Source: Polytrichum commune (taxonomy: Eukaryota; Streptophyta; Polytrichopsida; Polytrichales; Polytrichaceae). From it: a stretch of DNA of 64,000 nt. Location of the stretch: assembly GCA_950295325.1 (NCBI GenBank), contig OX485806.1, positions 7,440,001 through 7,504,000 on the forward strand, given 5' to 3'. The notes under the pieces are model-generated. The model searched no databases, was not told the origin of the DNA, and saw only the letters and a list, made by a program, of their open reading frames with translations. The stretch's first letter is position 1. Each line of letters begins with the position of its first letter. Of this stretch, positions 25,471 to 36,223 are shown piece by piece. Made by a program: the position numbers and the translations under genes.

Positions 25471-26610
25471 ATGTCAGTCTGATTGAATGGACGGGGAGAA
25501 CCAGTTGAGTTTGAGGAAGAACCAGTTGAAGCTCAAGGATTCAGGAAAATTACCAATCATTTTAGAGGAATCTATAGAATATACCCCAATTCCAATGAAG
25601 GAAACTGAAAGATGTCAACATGAAACCGGTGGGACTTGGAAACACTGGGATCTCGAGCGATAATGGCCAAATATCTCCCCGGACACTGGCCTGATTTGAA
25701 TGTCAGCCTGATGAATGAACGGGGAGAACCAGTTGAGTTTGAGGAAGAACCTGTTGAAGCTCAAGGATTCAGGAAAATTACCAATCATTTTAGAGGAATC
25801 TATAGAATATACCCCAATTCCAATGAAGGTAACTGAAAGATGTCAACATGAAACCGGTGGGACTTGGAAACACTGGGATCTCGAGCGATAATGGCCAAAT
25901 ATCTCCCCGGACACTGGCCTGATTTGAATGTCAGCCTGATGAATGAACGGGGAGAACCAGTTGAGTTTGAGGAAGAACCTGTTGAAGCTCAAGGATTCAG
26001 GAAAATTACCAATCATTTTAGAGGAATCTATAGAATATACCCCAATTCCAATGAAGGAAACTGAAAGATGTCAACATGAAACCGGTGGGACTTGGAAACA
26101 CTGGGATCTCGAGCGATAATGGCCAAATATCTCCCCGGACACTGGCCTGATTTGAATGTCAGCCTGATGAATGAACGGGGAGAACCAGTTGAGTTTGAGG
26201 AAGAACCTGTTGAAGCTCAAGGATTCAGGAAAATTACCAATCATTTTAGAGGAATCTATAGAATATACCCCAATTCCAATGAAGGTAACTGAAAGATGTC
26301 AACATGAAACCGGTGGGACTTGGAAACACTGGGATCTCGAGCGATAATGGCCAAATATCTCCCCGGACACTGGCCTGATTTGAATGTCAGCCTGATGAAT
26401 GAACGGGGAGAACCAGTTGAGTTTGAGGAAGAACCTGTTGAAGCTCAAGGATTCAGGAAAATTACCAATCATTTTAGAGGAATCTATAGAATATACCCCA
26501 ATTCCAATGAAGGTAACTGAAAGATGTCAACATGAAACCGGTGGGACCTGGAAACACTGGGATCTCGACCGATTATGCCCAAACATCTCCCCGGACACTG
26601 GCCTGATTTG
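25471..26610 (+). repeat. 228-bp tandem array, five units
   Basis: Five head-to-tail units with period 228 bp (the phrase CAGCCTGATGAATGAACGGG recurs at 25702, 25930, 26158 and 26386). The inner units are nearly identical; one A/T site (GAAGGAAAC or GAAGGTAAC) reads a,t,a,t,t along the array. The outer units differ more: the first has a 1-bp change of spacing and the last keeps GATTATGCCCAAACATCTCC. 228 is a multiple of three, so each unit holds the same 66-codon frame starting at TTG and closed by TGA. I read that frame as a by-product of the period, not a gene. Confidence 0.9.
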
Positions 26611-27060
26611 AAGTTACCATGCCTGGATGTTTGACAGGGCTCTGCCTGCTTTTGCTGCCAACCTCAATTGCAGTATCAGGGATGGCTTGAAAACATGCAT
26701 TGTTTCCGAACGTGAATAACAAAGGAAAACAAACTTGGAAAAATGGATGCTTGCAATTTGTGCTGCCAATTTCAATACGTAAGTAATGCAACTGTCTGGT
26801 AGGAATTTTCCGCAGAGTGCATGCCGACACCGATCAATCACTGCATGTTACTGTGCAGGGATGTTATTGGTATACCATCACCACAAGACCTCTCTGGAAC
26901 ACAGCTTAAGCACCACACTAAGCAAGCTGGCATGGGACATTGGTCGACTTCTCTTTTTCTTTTCTTATGCAAATTTCACGTTTTTTCCAGCTGAAGCCAT
27001 AACGATTACGAAACAACTACATGGCGGTCTTTTTTCAAAGAAAAGAGCTGCAATTACATA
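26611..27060 (+). other. Exon-like fragment, unrecognised
   Basis: Right after the tandem array the base composition changes and splice-like signals appear: AATACGTAAG near 26775, GTGCAGGGATG near 26857 and TTTTTTCCAGCTGAAG near 26980. Short coding-like stretches lie at about 26625-26715 and 26860-26960. They do not join into a convincing protein and I recognise no family. It could be a transduplicated gene fragment or chance. Confidence 0.25.
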
Positions 27061-27526
27061 ATTTTGATGATTTATAGTTGCTTGTCGAAAAGTTTATAGT
27101 ATACAACTTGAGTGCTCCCCATAAATGGGGAGTCCCGAAATTAAAGGAGAAATTATGTTCATGTGATACCTAGTCCCCACGGAATGTAGCCAAACAACTG
27201 TGTAATGTTATGACATCTACGAGTTGTTCACCAATTGACTGTTATTGAAAAAGAACCAGGCTGTAGCATATATCTGAAGAACAAGAACAAAGTGTTGATC
27301 TGATTGATTTGTTTATATTTATATTGGGGAGGGGGGTGTTTTATTTTGTTTTTGGTTTTTTCTTTGTTTTATTGTGCTATTCTTTGCTTTTCCTAGTCCC
27401 TATAGAGTCCATTTGGTGCATATATATATGCTTTATTTGATTCAGATGTCACTTTCTAAATTTTCCTTGGGCAGTTTCTCTTAACAAGACTGGTTGGAAG
27501 TAAGTTCTTGGATTTTGGTCAATGAC

Positions 27527-27562
<36 letters not shown>

Positions 27563-27800
27563 TTTTTAAAATAATTTAAATAAGTATTATTTTTTTATTT
27601 AAATGATTGGATTTATAGATGAATGGAAAAAAGGAATTGCTTCATTGTGTCCTATTGCTTCAAGACCACCTTTGATCAATTGTAGATGTCCACTATTTAG
27701 GACTTTGAAATTTTAAATTAAAAAAATATGAATCTTTGAGTAATGATGCATACCATGCAATAACTTTTTCTTTGTTTTACATGGACCTTCTAAGGTCAAT
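27061..27800. other. Gene-free stretch with (GT)n
   Basis: Holds a (GT)n tract at 27527-27560, followed by T-rich DNA. No gene seen. Confidence 0.4.
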
Positions 27801-28180
27801 GTGCCTAAATTTAGATTTTTTTTTTCTATCTTTGCATCCACTTTTAGTAGATATGAAACACACAATCAATGCGAGATGATTAGCGAATCCAAATCATGCA
27901 CGTAGTAATTTGCTTCATACTCTTCGGAGCTCATATGAACATTTATATATGATCAAGGTGCAGATTTTTGTGCTCATCAAGTGGTCACGTAGGTCCCCCA
28001 AATTATGTTGAGTTTCAAACTTAGAATAGTTTGCATGTTTTTTAGTAGGTCATCCGATCACTTTTGAACGCATGCACTTTTGATATCCATTCTTTGATCC
28101 ACACCTACCCACACACCATGCAAATATAGGTGTCCAAATTACTACAATGTTGGAATTAGACACGTCTACCTTACGCATAT
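27800..28180 (-). repeat. Dispersed repeat R1, copy
   Basis: Carries the R1 phrases in the orientation of 62290-62600: 'gagctcatatgaac', 'gtcacgtaggtccccc', 'tatgttgagtttcaaac', 'tagaatagtttgcatg', 'gatccacacctaccc'. Confidence 0.5.
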
Positions 28181-28258
28181 CCAAATCATATTGTTTTTTC
28201 CTACACAAAATATTATTGTGAATTATGGTTAAATGCATGGGAATAGGCACGTAATTTG

Positions 28259-28390
28259 AGGGGAATCTGTGAAATATTCCCGCCTCAAATTAATAAAGAA
28301 AAACCGAGAGATCACAACACGTAACCGGATGGACTTGGAAGCACGAGGATTTCGATCGATTATGCTCAAAAATGCTCCCCCGACACAGGA
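28259..28390 (+). repeat. Diverged single copy of the 228-bp unit
   Basis: Aligns with the array unit: GAATCTGTGAAATATTCC, then 'ggatggacttggaagcac', 'gatttcgatcgattatg', 'gctcccccgacac'. It matches the edge unit of the array better than the inner ones. Confidence 0.6.
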
Positions 28391-28825
28391 CTTTTCACAT
28401 TCTCAAGCACCCAATGTGATGGGTCAGCTGCCTTGATGAATTTAGTGAAGCTCATGTACAGTTTTGTGGGGTCTCAAAACCAGAGATTGAGGAAGTTGAG
28501 GCACATGAATCTCTATTGTTGTTGACTAGCCCTACCAACATATAAATCTTTGTTGCCTATCTTCCACACATATCCTTCTCCCATCTATCTACCAAGATTC
28601 AATCGAAGAGGTGCATCTCAAATGGAATCATTCTTAGGTCATCCGGACTACTTAAGAGTTTATTCCAATTTATGTCGGAATCTAGATAGGCTGATTAAGA
28701 ATGTCATGTCTGTTGTGAAGCGCAAATGTTTATTCATCATCATCAGCAGCAGCAGCAGCATCTTCTTGAAATAGATCATCGATTGTTGGAACTTGAAGGG
28801 AAAATTTCCAACGCTCGATTCCTGA

Positions 28826-29323
28826 TTAATAGCGAGGCCAAAAATACAAGCATGGCGTGAGCGTCGTCCCGTTCACGTAGTGGCGGACGAGGTCGAAGCA
28901 CGCGTCGCCGATGTTCCATTCGTAGTTGAGCACGCCGTTGGCGTCGACGTTCGGGCCCATGCCCGCCCACGGGTCGATGGCGACCAAGTACACGCTGTCT
29001 GTCGTGCTGTTGTAGAAGTAGCACGTGAGCTCCGTGTACACATGGTACTTCGAATCCGGCGTGACCGTCAACTGGACGCGATTGAACGGCGCGATGACTC
29101 TCTCCGGCGTCTGCCCTCCCGTGAGCTCGTTCACGCACACGAACGTCACATTGCTCTGGGACACACGGTAGTTGTTGAACTCGATGAACATGGGCACGTT
29201 GAACTTCGCGGCCACCACTACGAGGCCCCGCAAGCTCCCGATCAATGCGACGACCACCACCACAACGGCCGTCAATCTCTCCCGCAAGGGGCACCTCGCC
29301 CGCATCAACATTGCACCTCTCAT
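28826..29323 (-). CDS. Small secreted cysteine-containing protein (SPH/S1-like?)
   Basis: An intronless 165-codon ORF in a distinct GC-rich island within AT-rich DNA. Residues 15-39 form a strongly hydrophobic stretch after several arginines, a likely signal peptide or anchor. The mature part holds cysteines in VTFVCVNE, ELTCYFYN, GDACFDL and TPCLYFWP, and possible N-glycosylation sites NVT, NST and NGT. The length, secretion signal and spacing (Cys near the start, a Thr-x-x-Cys in the middle, two late) loosely recall the plant S1 self-incompatibility homologue (SPH) family, but the match is weak. The first ATG at 29323 precedes the hydrophobic segment. An AATAAA lies at 28729-28734 on this strand, about 95 bp past the stop. 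A 209-codon antisense frame is a GC-rich shadow. Confidence 0.6.
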   Translation of the reverse strand: MRGAMLMRARCPLRERLTAVVVVVVALIGSLRGLVVVAAKFNVPMFIEFNNYRVSQSNVTFVCVNELTGGQTPERVIAPFNRVQLTVTPDSKYHVYTELTCYFYNSTTDSVYLVAIDPWAGMGPNVDANGVLNYEWNIGDACFDLVRHYVNGTTLTPCLYFWPRY

Positions 29324-29359
29324 CTTCCAATCTCGGGTTCCAGTCGTCTCGCAAACCTC

Positions 29360-30150
29360 GTCGGTGGATCGGACTCGAGTCTAGACCACTCTCTGATCAG
29401 GAGCTTGAGATTCCCCAAAATGAACCAATTTGCATCTTCTTCAACACCGCCACGTTGCAGAATGTCTCATCTAAAATGCTACCACATGATTCGGCGAACT
29501 AGGCTCTAGAATCCTAGGGCACATAGATTCAACACTACTTCACTTATGAGTCATCAAGACGACGGTGGCTAAAGGTGCATCTATGAGAGGTAAACAATTT
29601 CAACTAGGAATTTGCAGTTAACAAACATTCATATTGCATGCACGTTCTTCAACGACAAGTCACATTGCGACTAACCGGTATATGTTTCGGCGCACTAGAA
29701 CAAAAAACGAACGAAAGTCCAAAGAGAATTAGTGTGGTTTTTTTTATAATGTTGGGGTTGAAGAGAGAAGAGTGGGGCAAAGGAGGGTAACGAGGGGTGC
29801 CTATATAAAGAGAGAAGAGTGTGTTGGGTGTAGGTGGGCGACTATCCGATCTTCACATCCATTTGGCACCTACTCCCTCCAAAAACAAAATCTCTCGAGC
29901 TTTGAATTGTTAGGTGAGCTTCTAAGATTTGAGCGTCGAATCCAACCCAATTTCCACCAACGTAAGGAAAAGAAAAGCAAAAGAAAAAAAGGACGCGTCC
30001 AATGCCAATGATCCTTGTGTGTAAGTTACGATCGATCACGAGTATTGTGCAGGATCTAATAGTCGTTTGGGTTGGAGAATTTCCCATTGATTTGGTCAAG
30101 GTAGTAAAAGTGAGGTAAGGTAAGTTTGGGGAACACACAATTACACAGAT
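29360..30150. other. Intergenic stretch with TATA box
   Basis: A good plant-type TATATAAA lies at 29802-29809 on the plus strand, facing right. No recognisable coding exon follows within 350 bp. A frame at 29772-30011 is not convincing. Confidence 0.35.
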
Positions 30151-30151
30151 T

Positions 30152-30325
30152 ATCCTAATTAGTGTGCGTTACTATTCACAGTTATGCTATTTATTGAGAG
30201 TGGAATATTCTACAGAGCAAACTTAGTCGTTTATGTTTTACAATGTCCAAACAATCTATTGAACTCTTGAGTAAGACGTTGTGGCGATGCACATTGCGTA
30301 ACTCCGGATAGTAACACACACCAAT
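30152..30325. mobile_element. Decayed TA-type MITE
   Basis: Ends read TTAGTGTGCGTTACTATTC and GGATAGTAACACACACCAAT, an inverted pair. The interior phrase AATGTCCAAACAAT matches the nested element at 20811-21039. Flanks are too worn for a target duplication. Confidence 0.45.
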
Positions 30326-30349
30326 TTTGGGATCATCAATGTAGTGAAA

Positions 30350-30760
30350 GGTGGTTAGCGAATTCTTTTCTTTTGTCCATAGCCATTTCCCTCATAATAT
30401 ATTGAGCAAGTATGAATGATCTTATTCACTACTAGGCTGAAGATTGTCTTTCTCATGAGATGATCATACAGGTCTCTACAACCATGTTCAATGTTTGAGC
30501 CTAGGACGGTCAACAAATTTTGAGCATGTAGTCTCATCACTTTTTAATACATGTATTTCTTTTCCTTTGTATCCGTTTTCAGAGCCACACATAACCACAC
30601 ATCACTCAATTGTAGGTGTTTCTTTAAGACGACGCTTTGAATAGACCCACTTAATTTTACGTGGGTCTCATGTGATCTCTTCTCCTAATTGGATGCCCTT
30701 ATATTTGAGTGGTATCTCGTAATGAAGAAATGGACACCAACAAGACATGTGTCACGATGA
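30350..30760 (-). repeat. Dispersed repeat R1, copy
   Basis: R1 phrases: 'gatcatacaggtctc', 'gcctaggacggtcaac', 'tgagcatgtagtc', 'gagccacacataacc', 'atttgagtggtatctcg'. Confidence 0.45.
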
Positions 30761-30820
30761 AATTGGATCTCCTTCATTAAATTATCTCCTCAAAACAAAT
30801 ACACCATTTTAAGTTCACTA

Positions 30821-31135
30821 CACTAAATAGGATATTTAGTGCTTGATACATTAAATACAAATGCATACACTAAACATCAATAACCCTATGAAAGTAAGTA
30901 ACATTAAATGTAAACTCAAACACTAAATATCAATTATGGCAATATGTGGACGTTACATATTTGAATTTGGTGTTAGTAAGAATATGAAGAAAAAAAAATG
31001 ATAAAAGGAAAATTCTAGCATATCTTCTAGCATATCTTCTAACACTAATTGTCAAAAAATTGAAAATTAGTGTTGAGCAAGGTAGGGTGGTAACAACATT
31101 AAATATAATCATACACTAAAATATCCTATTTAGTG
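30821..31135. mobile_element. TA-flanked MITE, third subfamily
   Basis: 315 bp with ends CACTAAATAGGATATTTAGTG and ATATCCTATTTAGTG, flanked by TA at 30819-30820 and 31136-31137. The interior is packed with further 'cactaaatat' half-motifs and includes an 18-bp direct duplication near 31015-31048. Non-coding. Confidence 0.7.
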
Positions 31136-31137
31136 TA

Positions 31138-31430
31138 CTATAGTGGAACACAATCTCGAAGTAACAATCTGCTAGATTTCGCATCTACTAATGTGATGAT
31201 AAAACTCCCGGTTCGATCCGACTGTCAAAATTGCATGTGGAGTTGGAAGTGCCCACAATAGCACGCCACATACTTACTTGTAATTGTGATTTGGTTGCAA
31301 AATATGGGGATACAGACAACTCAGCAAAAATTTATCTCAAAAGCCCGGCACTTTTGTCAATATAGATATTTTACATAACTTAAACCTTAAACCCTAAATC
31401 CTTTAACCTCAAAATGCACAAAATATGAAA
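31138..31430. other. Gene-free spacer
   Basis: Positions 31190-31275 are an inverted match to 2140-2230 and 22505-22600, so dispersed repeat. Nothing else seen. Confidence 0.35.
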
Positions 31431-31434
31431 GAAA

Positions 31435-31580
31435 TGTGATCAGTGTCTGGGGAGATTTTTGGGCATCATCGGTCAAAATCCTAGTGCTTTTCAAGTCCAA
31501 CCCACTTATATGTTACGATCTTTGGGTTTTTCTTCATTGAATCAGGGTATATTCCCATGGATTCCTCTAAAATGATGGGT
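31435..31580 (-). repeat. Diverged single copy of the 228-bp unit, inverted
   Basis: The reverse complement contains the unit's order of phrases: a 'agaggaatccatgggaatat' region, 'accgagg/aacccaaagatc', 'ggttggacttgaaaagcact', 'gattttgaccgatgatgccc', 'ctccccagacac'. Confidence 0.55.
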
Positions 31581-32094
31581 AAATAAATTGTTCTAAACTC
31601 TTGAACCCAACCAGTTCATCTGTAACTGTATTAAAGTCCTATTCTTTGGGGCCATAGTAATTTTCTAAAACCCACACTTAATTCTTATAATGAGATTCAA
31701 TGTGGGCCACATTAATATTCAACCCACGATAAATTTCTACTAGAAAATTAGCATGGGCCACATAAATTCTTCTAGAAAATTAAATGTGGGACGATAATTT
31801 CAATTTTGTGTTGCTTATGTCTTGTAACTAGTATTCAATGTGTTGGTCAGAAACCTTCATGAAGACTTAGGGGGAAGACTTGGACCTTGGACTCATGTTA
31901 ACTCCACATCGACCAGAAAATTAGCGTGGCTCACGCTAATTATTCTCACACTAATTATTTCCACCCACACTAAATAGGACTATTTAGTGTAGCTGTCGGA
32001 TCTGCCTGTTCCATGGAATGTGGTGATGGAGGAACGTACGCATATTCAATAGTTCTTCATCCATCCAATGTAACTTCCGGATTTTAGTCATTCA
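31581..32094. other. Spacer with MITE end fragment
   Basis: A lone palindromic end CACTAAATAGGACTATTTAG followed by TGTAG lies at 31972-31994. Several GTGGGCCACA phrases and inverted 'aaaattag' motifs lie around 31690-31950, perhaps a further worn TIR element. No gene seen. Confidence 0.4.
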
Positions 32095-32470
32095 GAACCA
32101 CAACAAATATTCTATTTAGTGTCACCGTTTCTATTTGTCTTGCTCAATACTAATCGTAACCCCACCCATGCTAACATTATTTGTTATTCCTTGTCATATA
32201 ATAAAATAAAACAAAATTGGGGCACTATAGATTTAACAATGTTGCAATGAGTGTCATTTATAAAGTATGCAAGTTGCAATCATTTATGACAACATTTCAT
32301 TACATAAATGTTTGGGTGCAGAATATATCAATTGCTTGTTTCAATACTTGCCATTTGGATGAACCAAAAACAAGTTTAGGGTGATGATAGTTGTAAACTT
32401 ATTCATGAGATATGTCATTAGGGAAGTTACCACAGTGATATTTAGTACCGTATGACACTAAATACTGTGG
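32095..32470 (-). mobile_element. Decayed TA-type MITE, same family as 12978
   Basis: Runs in the orientation of 51855-52224: TCTATTTAGTGTCACCG, 'ttgtcttgctcaatact', 'tgttattccttgtcat', 'caacatttcattac', 'accgtatgacactaaat'. Both outermost ends are worn, so no target duplication can be read. Confidence 0.6.
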
Positions 32471-33009
32471 GCCACACTATAAATGAGGAGACCAACAATT
32501 AAAAAAAAGAACGGGCATAATATTGTGGGTGCACACCATAGTATATAACATTGAAGGCCTACATTGTAGGTCACAGTATTTCAATTGATTGCAAAATAGT
32601 GTGCGTTTGAGATACTTTGAAATTTTCAACAAAGTAAGATCCAGTTCATACCCATCCTAACTGCACTCTAAAATTAGATTGTTTCATTTACTATAAATAT
32701 ATTTCAACAAATATGGAAATTAATTATTTCCCCAAAAAATGCTTGTTGAATATTATAGCATTAGGATCTAGAATGTACATTGCTTTTGGGTGTGTGTAAT
32801 GATTGATGCAAAAAGCAAATCCCTGAAGTGTAAGTTCCCACATTGTTTTGATGCATAATGGTGTATAGTGTGGGCCACACAACAATAGTGCATCAAAGGG
32901 TAAGTGACACTAAAAACATGCCCACAACATATACATAAACAATGTAGTTAATACCATAAATATCATATTTAGTGTCACTTACTATTTGAAATTACTCATT
33001 GCTCTAACC

Positions 33010-33160
33010 AATTGAAGTTCCAAACTTCAAGAAAATTACTGATCATTTCAAAAGAATTTGTAGAATATACCCCAACTTAACAAAGACAAACCAAAAGATG
33101 TTAACATGTAAGTGGTTGGACTTGGAAACACTAGGATCTTGAGTAGTTTGACTCTTCACA
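33010..33160 (+). repeat. Diverged single copy of the 228-bp unit
   Basis: Aligns with the array: 'aagaaaattactgatcattt', 'gaatttgtagaatatacccc', 'gttggacttggaaacacta', 'ggatcttgag'. Just before it, at 32950-32975, sits a MITE end fragment ATATCATATTTAGTGTCAC. Confidence 0.65.
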
Positions 33161-34017
33161 ACTCCCATGTTAACACAATAGCCTTATGAAATTGGGGTGT
33201 GAAGTTTTGTGTCATTGTCAAGTGAGAAATCTTTCATCTAGAGTATACCAAATCTAACAAGAATTGTTAAGAACTATGCTCAAAGAATCCATTAATTGAG
33301 AGCTTTGAGCTCATGAAGAGCCATAACTTAGTCAAAGAGTGAAGGACATAGCCGTTGCAAGGCCATTTTCCTTCGGAGTCTAAGGGACAAGAGCCAAGCC
33401 ACGTGGCAAGACATGGACATGTGAATTAATGCAACCTTTGGTACCAATGTGAAATGATCATTTGTGAAAATTTTAATCATTTTTATAATAAAACAATACT
33501 ATGAACTAATCAGTATATTTATAACTTAATGAATTTGAATTGTTATGGAATTTAAAATGTAAATGGAATAAAATAAACTTGAAGGCAAAGTCCTATCTTG
33601 ATTTGGTACTCAAATCTCATTTTCAAGTCAATGTGACTTATGAGTTAACCTAATAGTGACACTTAGAGTTCAATCTGACACTTATTTAGTCTTCTCTGTG
33701 TGGTTTTGTTGAATGGAACCCAATCCAAAAAAACCTATCTACATGAATGGAGCAGTTACCGAGGAAGCCTATGGTCAAGGCCTTAGGAATCCGGTGTTGA
33801 GGATTCATGGCAATATCCTTTTTGTGAGAAGGAAAAGAATGAAGTAGTGTCTTTGAATGAGACTATATTTAGGGCCAACTTTGAAACACATATTATTGAT
33901 ATCTTAAAATATAACACCTATCGAAGGTCACAATAATGTGAGTTAGAAATGTGATCATGGGACCTTAAATGAGAGGAATTAAACCCCCTTGAAAGTTGGT
34001 TTTACAAAGGTCCACAT
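33161..34017. other. Gene-free stretch
   Basis: No gene or repeat ends recognised. Confidence 0.35.
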
Positions 34018-34407
34018 TTGTTTGTTGCCCTGTACCGTTTTTATAAAGCCTCCTTTTGGGGGGCAGGAATTCATATTGGTCCAAAGATTCTTGTCTTTCC
34101 AAACGGGTTTGTAGCCAATTTCCTTAATCTACCACTTCATCTACAAGATAAGATTTTGGAAATAGTTTGGCAAAATGATGAAAACTTTAATGAAATAGTA
34201 ATTCTGAAAGGACACCCATAGTTGAGGGTTGACCTTAGATTTTTGTTCTTAGTTTACGGTCACCATAAAACCGAAAACTTCCCAATTAATAAGTTTGGAT
34301 ACGGATTTTGGAACAGTGGACAAAGGCTCTTTTTACTTACGGACCATTTGACCCTTGTACAAGTGTCAAAATACCAAATTTTTTGGACTCTTCCTCTCGA
34401 TGCGTAA
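34018..34407 (+). pseudogene. Possible decayed coding fragment
   Basis: One frame runs for 130 codons with a single interruption, a TAG at 34219-34221. Its translation is varied in composition (for example LPLHLQDKILEIVWQNDENF) and looks more protein-like than neighbouring chance frames. It has no recognised domain, no start context and no partner exon. It may be a remnant of a transposon protein or chance. Confidence 0.25.
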
Positions 34408-34639
34408 ACTTTGTTGATTTTACAAAATTGTGCTTGAATGGAAGGAACAAAACATGTGAGAAAAAACTAGATAAACAAACAATGTAATGTGTTGACATAT
34501 GCGACTTTCCTGCTGGAACCTGCACATGCTAAATCTGTTGGCGGAAATCATGTTGTTGTCATGGGTATTGACAATTGTTGTCGCATGTGTAAATCACTTT
34601 CAGGATAGGGGGAGGGGCGGTGGTAGAAGGCTTCCAGAC

Positions 34640-35185
34640 CTTGGACAACTGCTATAATAACTACAATTAACTAGATTTTTTTTCAATACATTTTAGGGAC
34701 AACTATAGTTAACTTGAAAAACTTCAAACCGATTTCAAGAACAACTATAATTAATTGGAAAAAAATTAAGACCAAATTCAAGAGCAATTATAGTTAACTA
34801 GAAAAATTCCAAGTATTATTATACATCGGACGAAGTTCGCCTCTTGATTTGAGGGTCTTTAATATGCTCAGGCCACTGAGGATCATCAAGAAACGCCTTT
34901 ATACAATCACTCACAGTGTTGGGCTCCGGAACAACCTCCACATACACCATCAACACAAATGACACACTAAGTGACTCTACAACACTACAACATACTTCCG
35001 TGAACAAGTTGCACTCAACTCTAGTTCATTACATATTTAGTTAACTAGATATAACTATAGTTAACTAGATTTTCAGCAGACCAAAGTTGAAACAACTATA
35101 ATTATTAAACTACATTTTTTTGGCAGGTCAAATCATGAGCAACTATAACTACGAAAGGCAACTAGTTAACATATAGGTAACTATA
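34640..35185. repeat. TAGTTAACTA-type degenerate repeats around a small frame
   Basis: Clusters of CTATAGTTAACTAGA-like motifs at 34640-34815 and 35020-35185 flank a non-repetitive 200-bp insert. The insert holds a 62-codon minus-strand frame (34819-35007) with a plausible composition but no known domain. The same motifs occur at 5920-6045. Confidence 0.45.
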
Positions 35186-35187
35186 TG

Positions 35188-35715
35188 TTATACACCTAAA
35201 GGTCGGGCCAATTCGTTGTGTAAGAGGTTTGAAATCCTCACTTGTGATTGGTCAAAAGGCTGAAATCGGCCCCAACCCCTTTACACCTAGAGGCCGGGCC
35301 GATTTGGTGGTATCAAATTTTTAATCCAAAAATGCATGGTATGACACGGCCCGAGCTTGTTGAATTGGGTGCACCCAAAATGGAGGGCCAATTCTTGGCC
35401 TCGGGACCAATGTCACATTTCAATAAAGAAAAAAAAAAACTTTTTTTAATAAAACATGATTTTTTCAACGAACTATATCCATTGGCTTATGTGAAAATAT
35501 AAACAACTCTATGCTAGATTATGCTAGATCCATTGGATTATGCTAGATTTATTGAATTGGCCTAGCTTCTTGGTCATGAGGCCTTTACATATGGGAAAAT
35601 TGACCCCCATTATAATGTTATTATAATGTGTAGTGGAGGCCAGCCTCCAACCCAAAAGGGGCTGAAATTTCATGCAATTGGCCTCAAGTGGAATTGGCCC
35701 GGCCTCTAGGTGTAA
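35188..35715. mobile_element. TIR element with GGCCGGGCC arms
   Basis: TTTACACCTAGAGGCCGGGC at 35280 pairs with GCCCGGCCTCTAGGTGTAAA at 35697-35716, giving arms of about 25 bp. The right terminus continues to CAGCCC followed by TTA, like the other GGGCC-ended elements. A second, worse copy of the left arm (TACACCTAAAGGTCGGGCC) lies at 35193, implying a nested or rearranged left end. Confidence 0.55.
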
Positions 35716-36026
35716 AGCAGCCCTTAGTCACCACCACTAAATGTTTTCCATTGTGAAAGTATTAGCTGAAAACTCGAAGCTAATCTCTTACATTCAAAGT
35801 TGACAGGGTACTTCCTCAAACCTTCACTCCTAACATGAATTAACCAACCTAGAGGATATTTACCTAATGAGGAGAGTAGGGCTCAATTCGAGTGAAAAAA
35901 ATAGGTAACCAAAGTTTAGGTGTCGTCTTCCATACATGCCACACACGGTCGGCATCCACCAAGAGTACCATAATTCCTTTAATTTGTTTGTTTTCTAACT
36001 CAAATCTCATATTGATCCAACTTGAA

Positions 36027-36196
36027 CGACTGCAGATTTTCTTTTTTGGTTTAGCGACTAAAATTTTCAGAATTGGGGGTATTGTAATGTACCGTTAGAA
36101 AGGTCTTAAAAATGTCTTTCCAGCGGTATATTATATGCCCCCAAATCTTCAAAATTTCAGTCGCAAAATGAAAAAAGAAAAATCTGTAGTCGTTTA
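36027..36196. mobile_element. Foldback, ~77-bp arms
   Basis: The left arm begins CGACTGCAGATTTTCTTTTT and the right arm ends with the complement of CGACTACAGATTTTTC. Internal phrases (GCGACTAAAATTTTCAGAAT and TGGGGGTATTGTAATGTACC) pair with the right arm with scattered mismatches. The loop is about 14 nt. Confidence 0.7.
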
Positions 36197-36223
36197 GCGA
36201 CTGCAGATTAGGCTGGTCAAAAG

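Noticed and set aside
25636..26520. Four identical 66-codon frames, one per tandem unit
   Set aside because: They start at TTG, each is closed by a stop, and they repeat only because the period is a multiple of three. No independent coding signal.
25471..26610. CRISPR-like array
   Set aside because: Units are contiguous 228-bp direct repeats with no spacers, in a plant nuclear context.
28880..29509. 209-codon plus-strand frame
   Set aside because: Antisense shadow of the GC-rich ORF at 28826-29323; arginine/valine/histidine-rich composition and no domain.
29802..29809. Plus-strand promoter of a gene at 29.8-30.1 kb
   Set aside because: The TATATAAA is good but no coding exon can be supported downstream, so it is noted only as a motif.
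31205..31225. tRNA or SINE B-box (GGTTCGATCC)
   Set aside because: The B-box-like motif stands alone: no A-box at the right distance and no cloverleaf seen.
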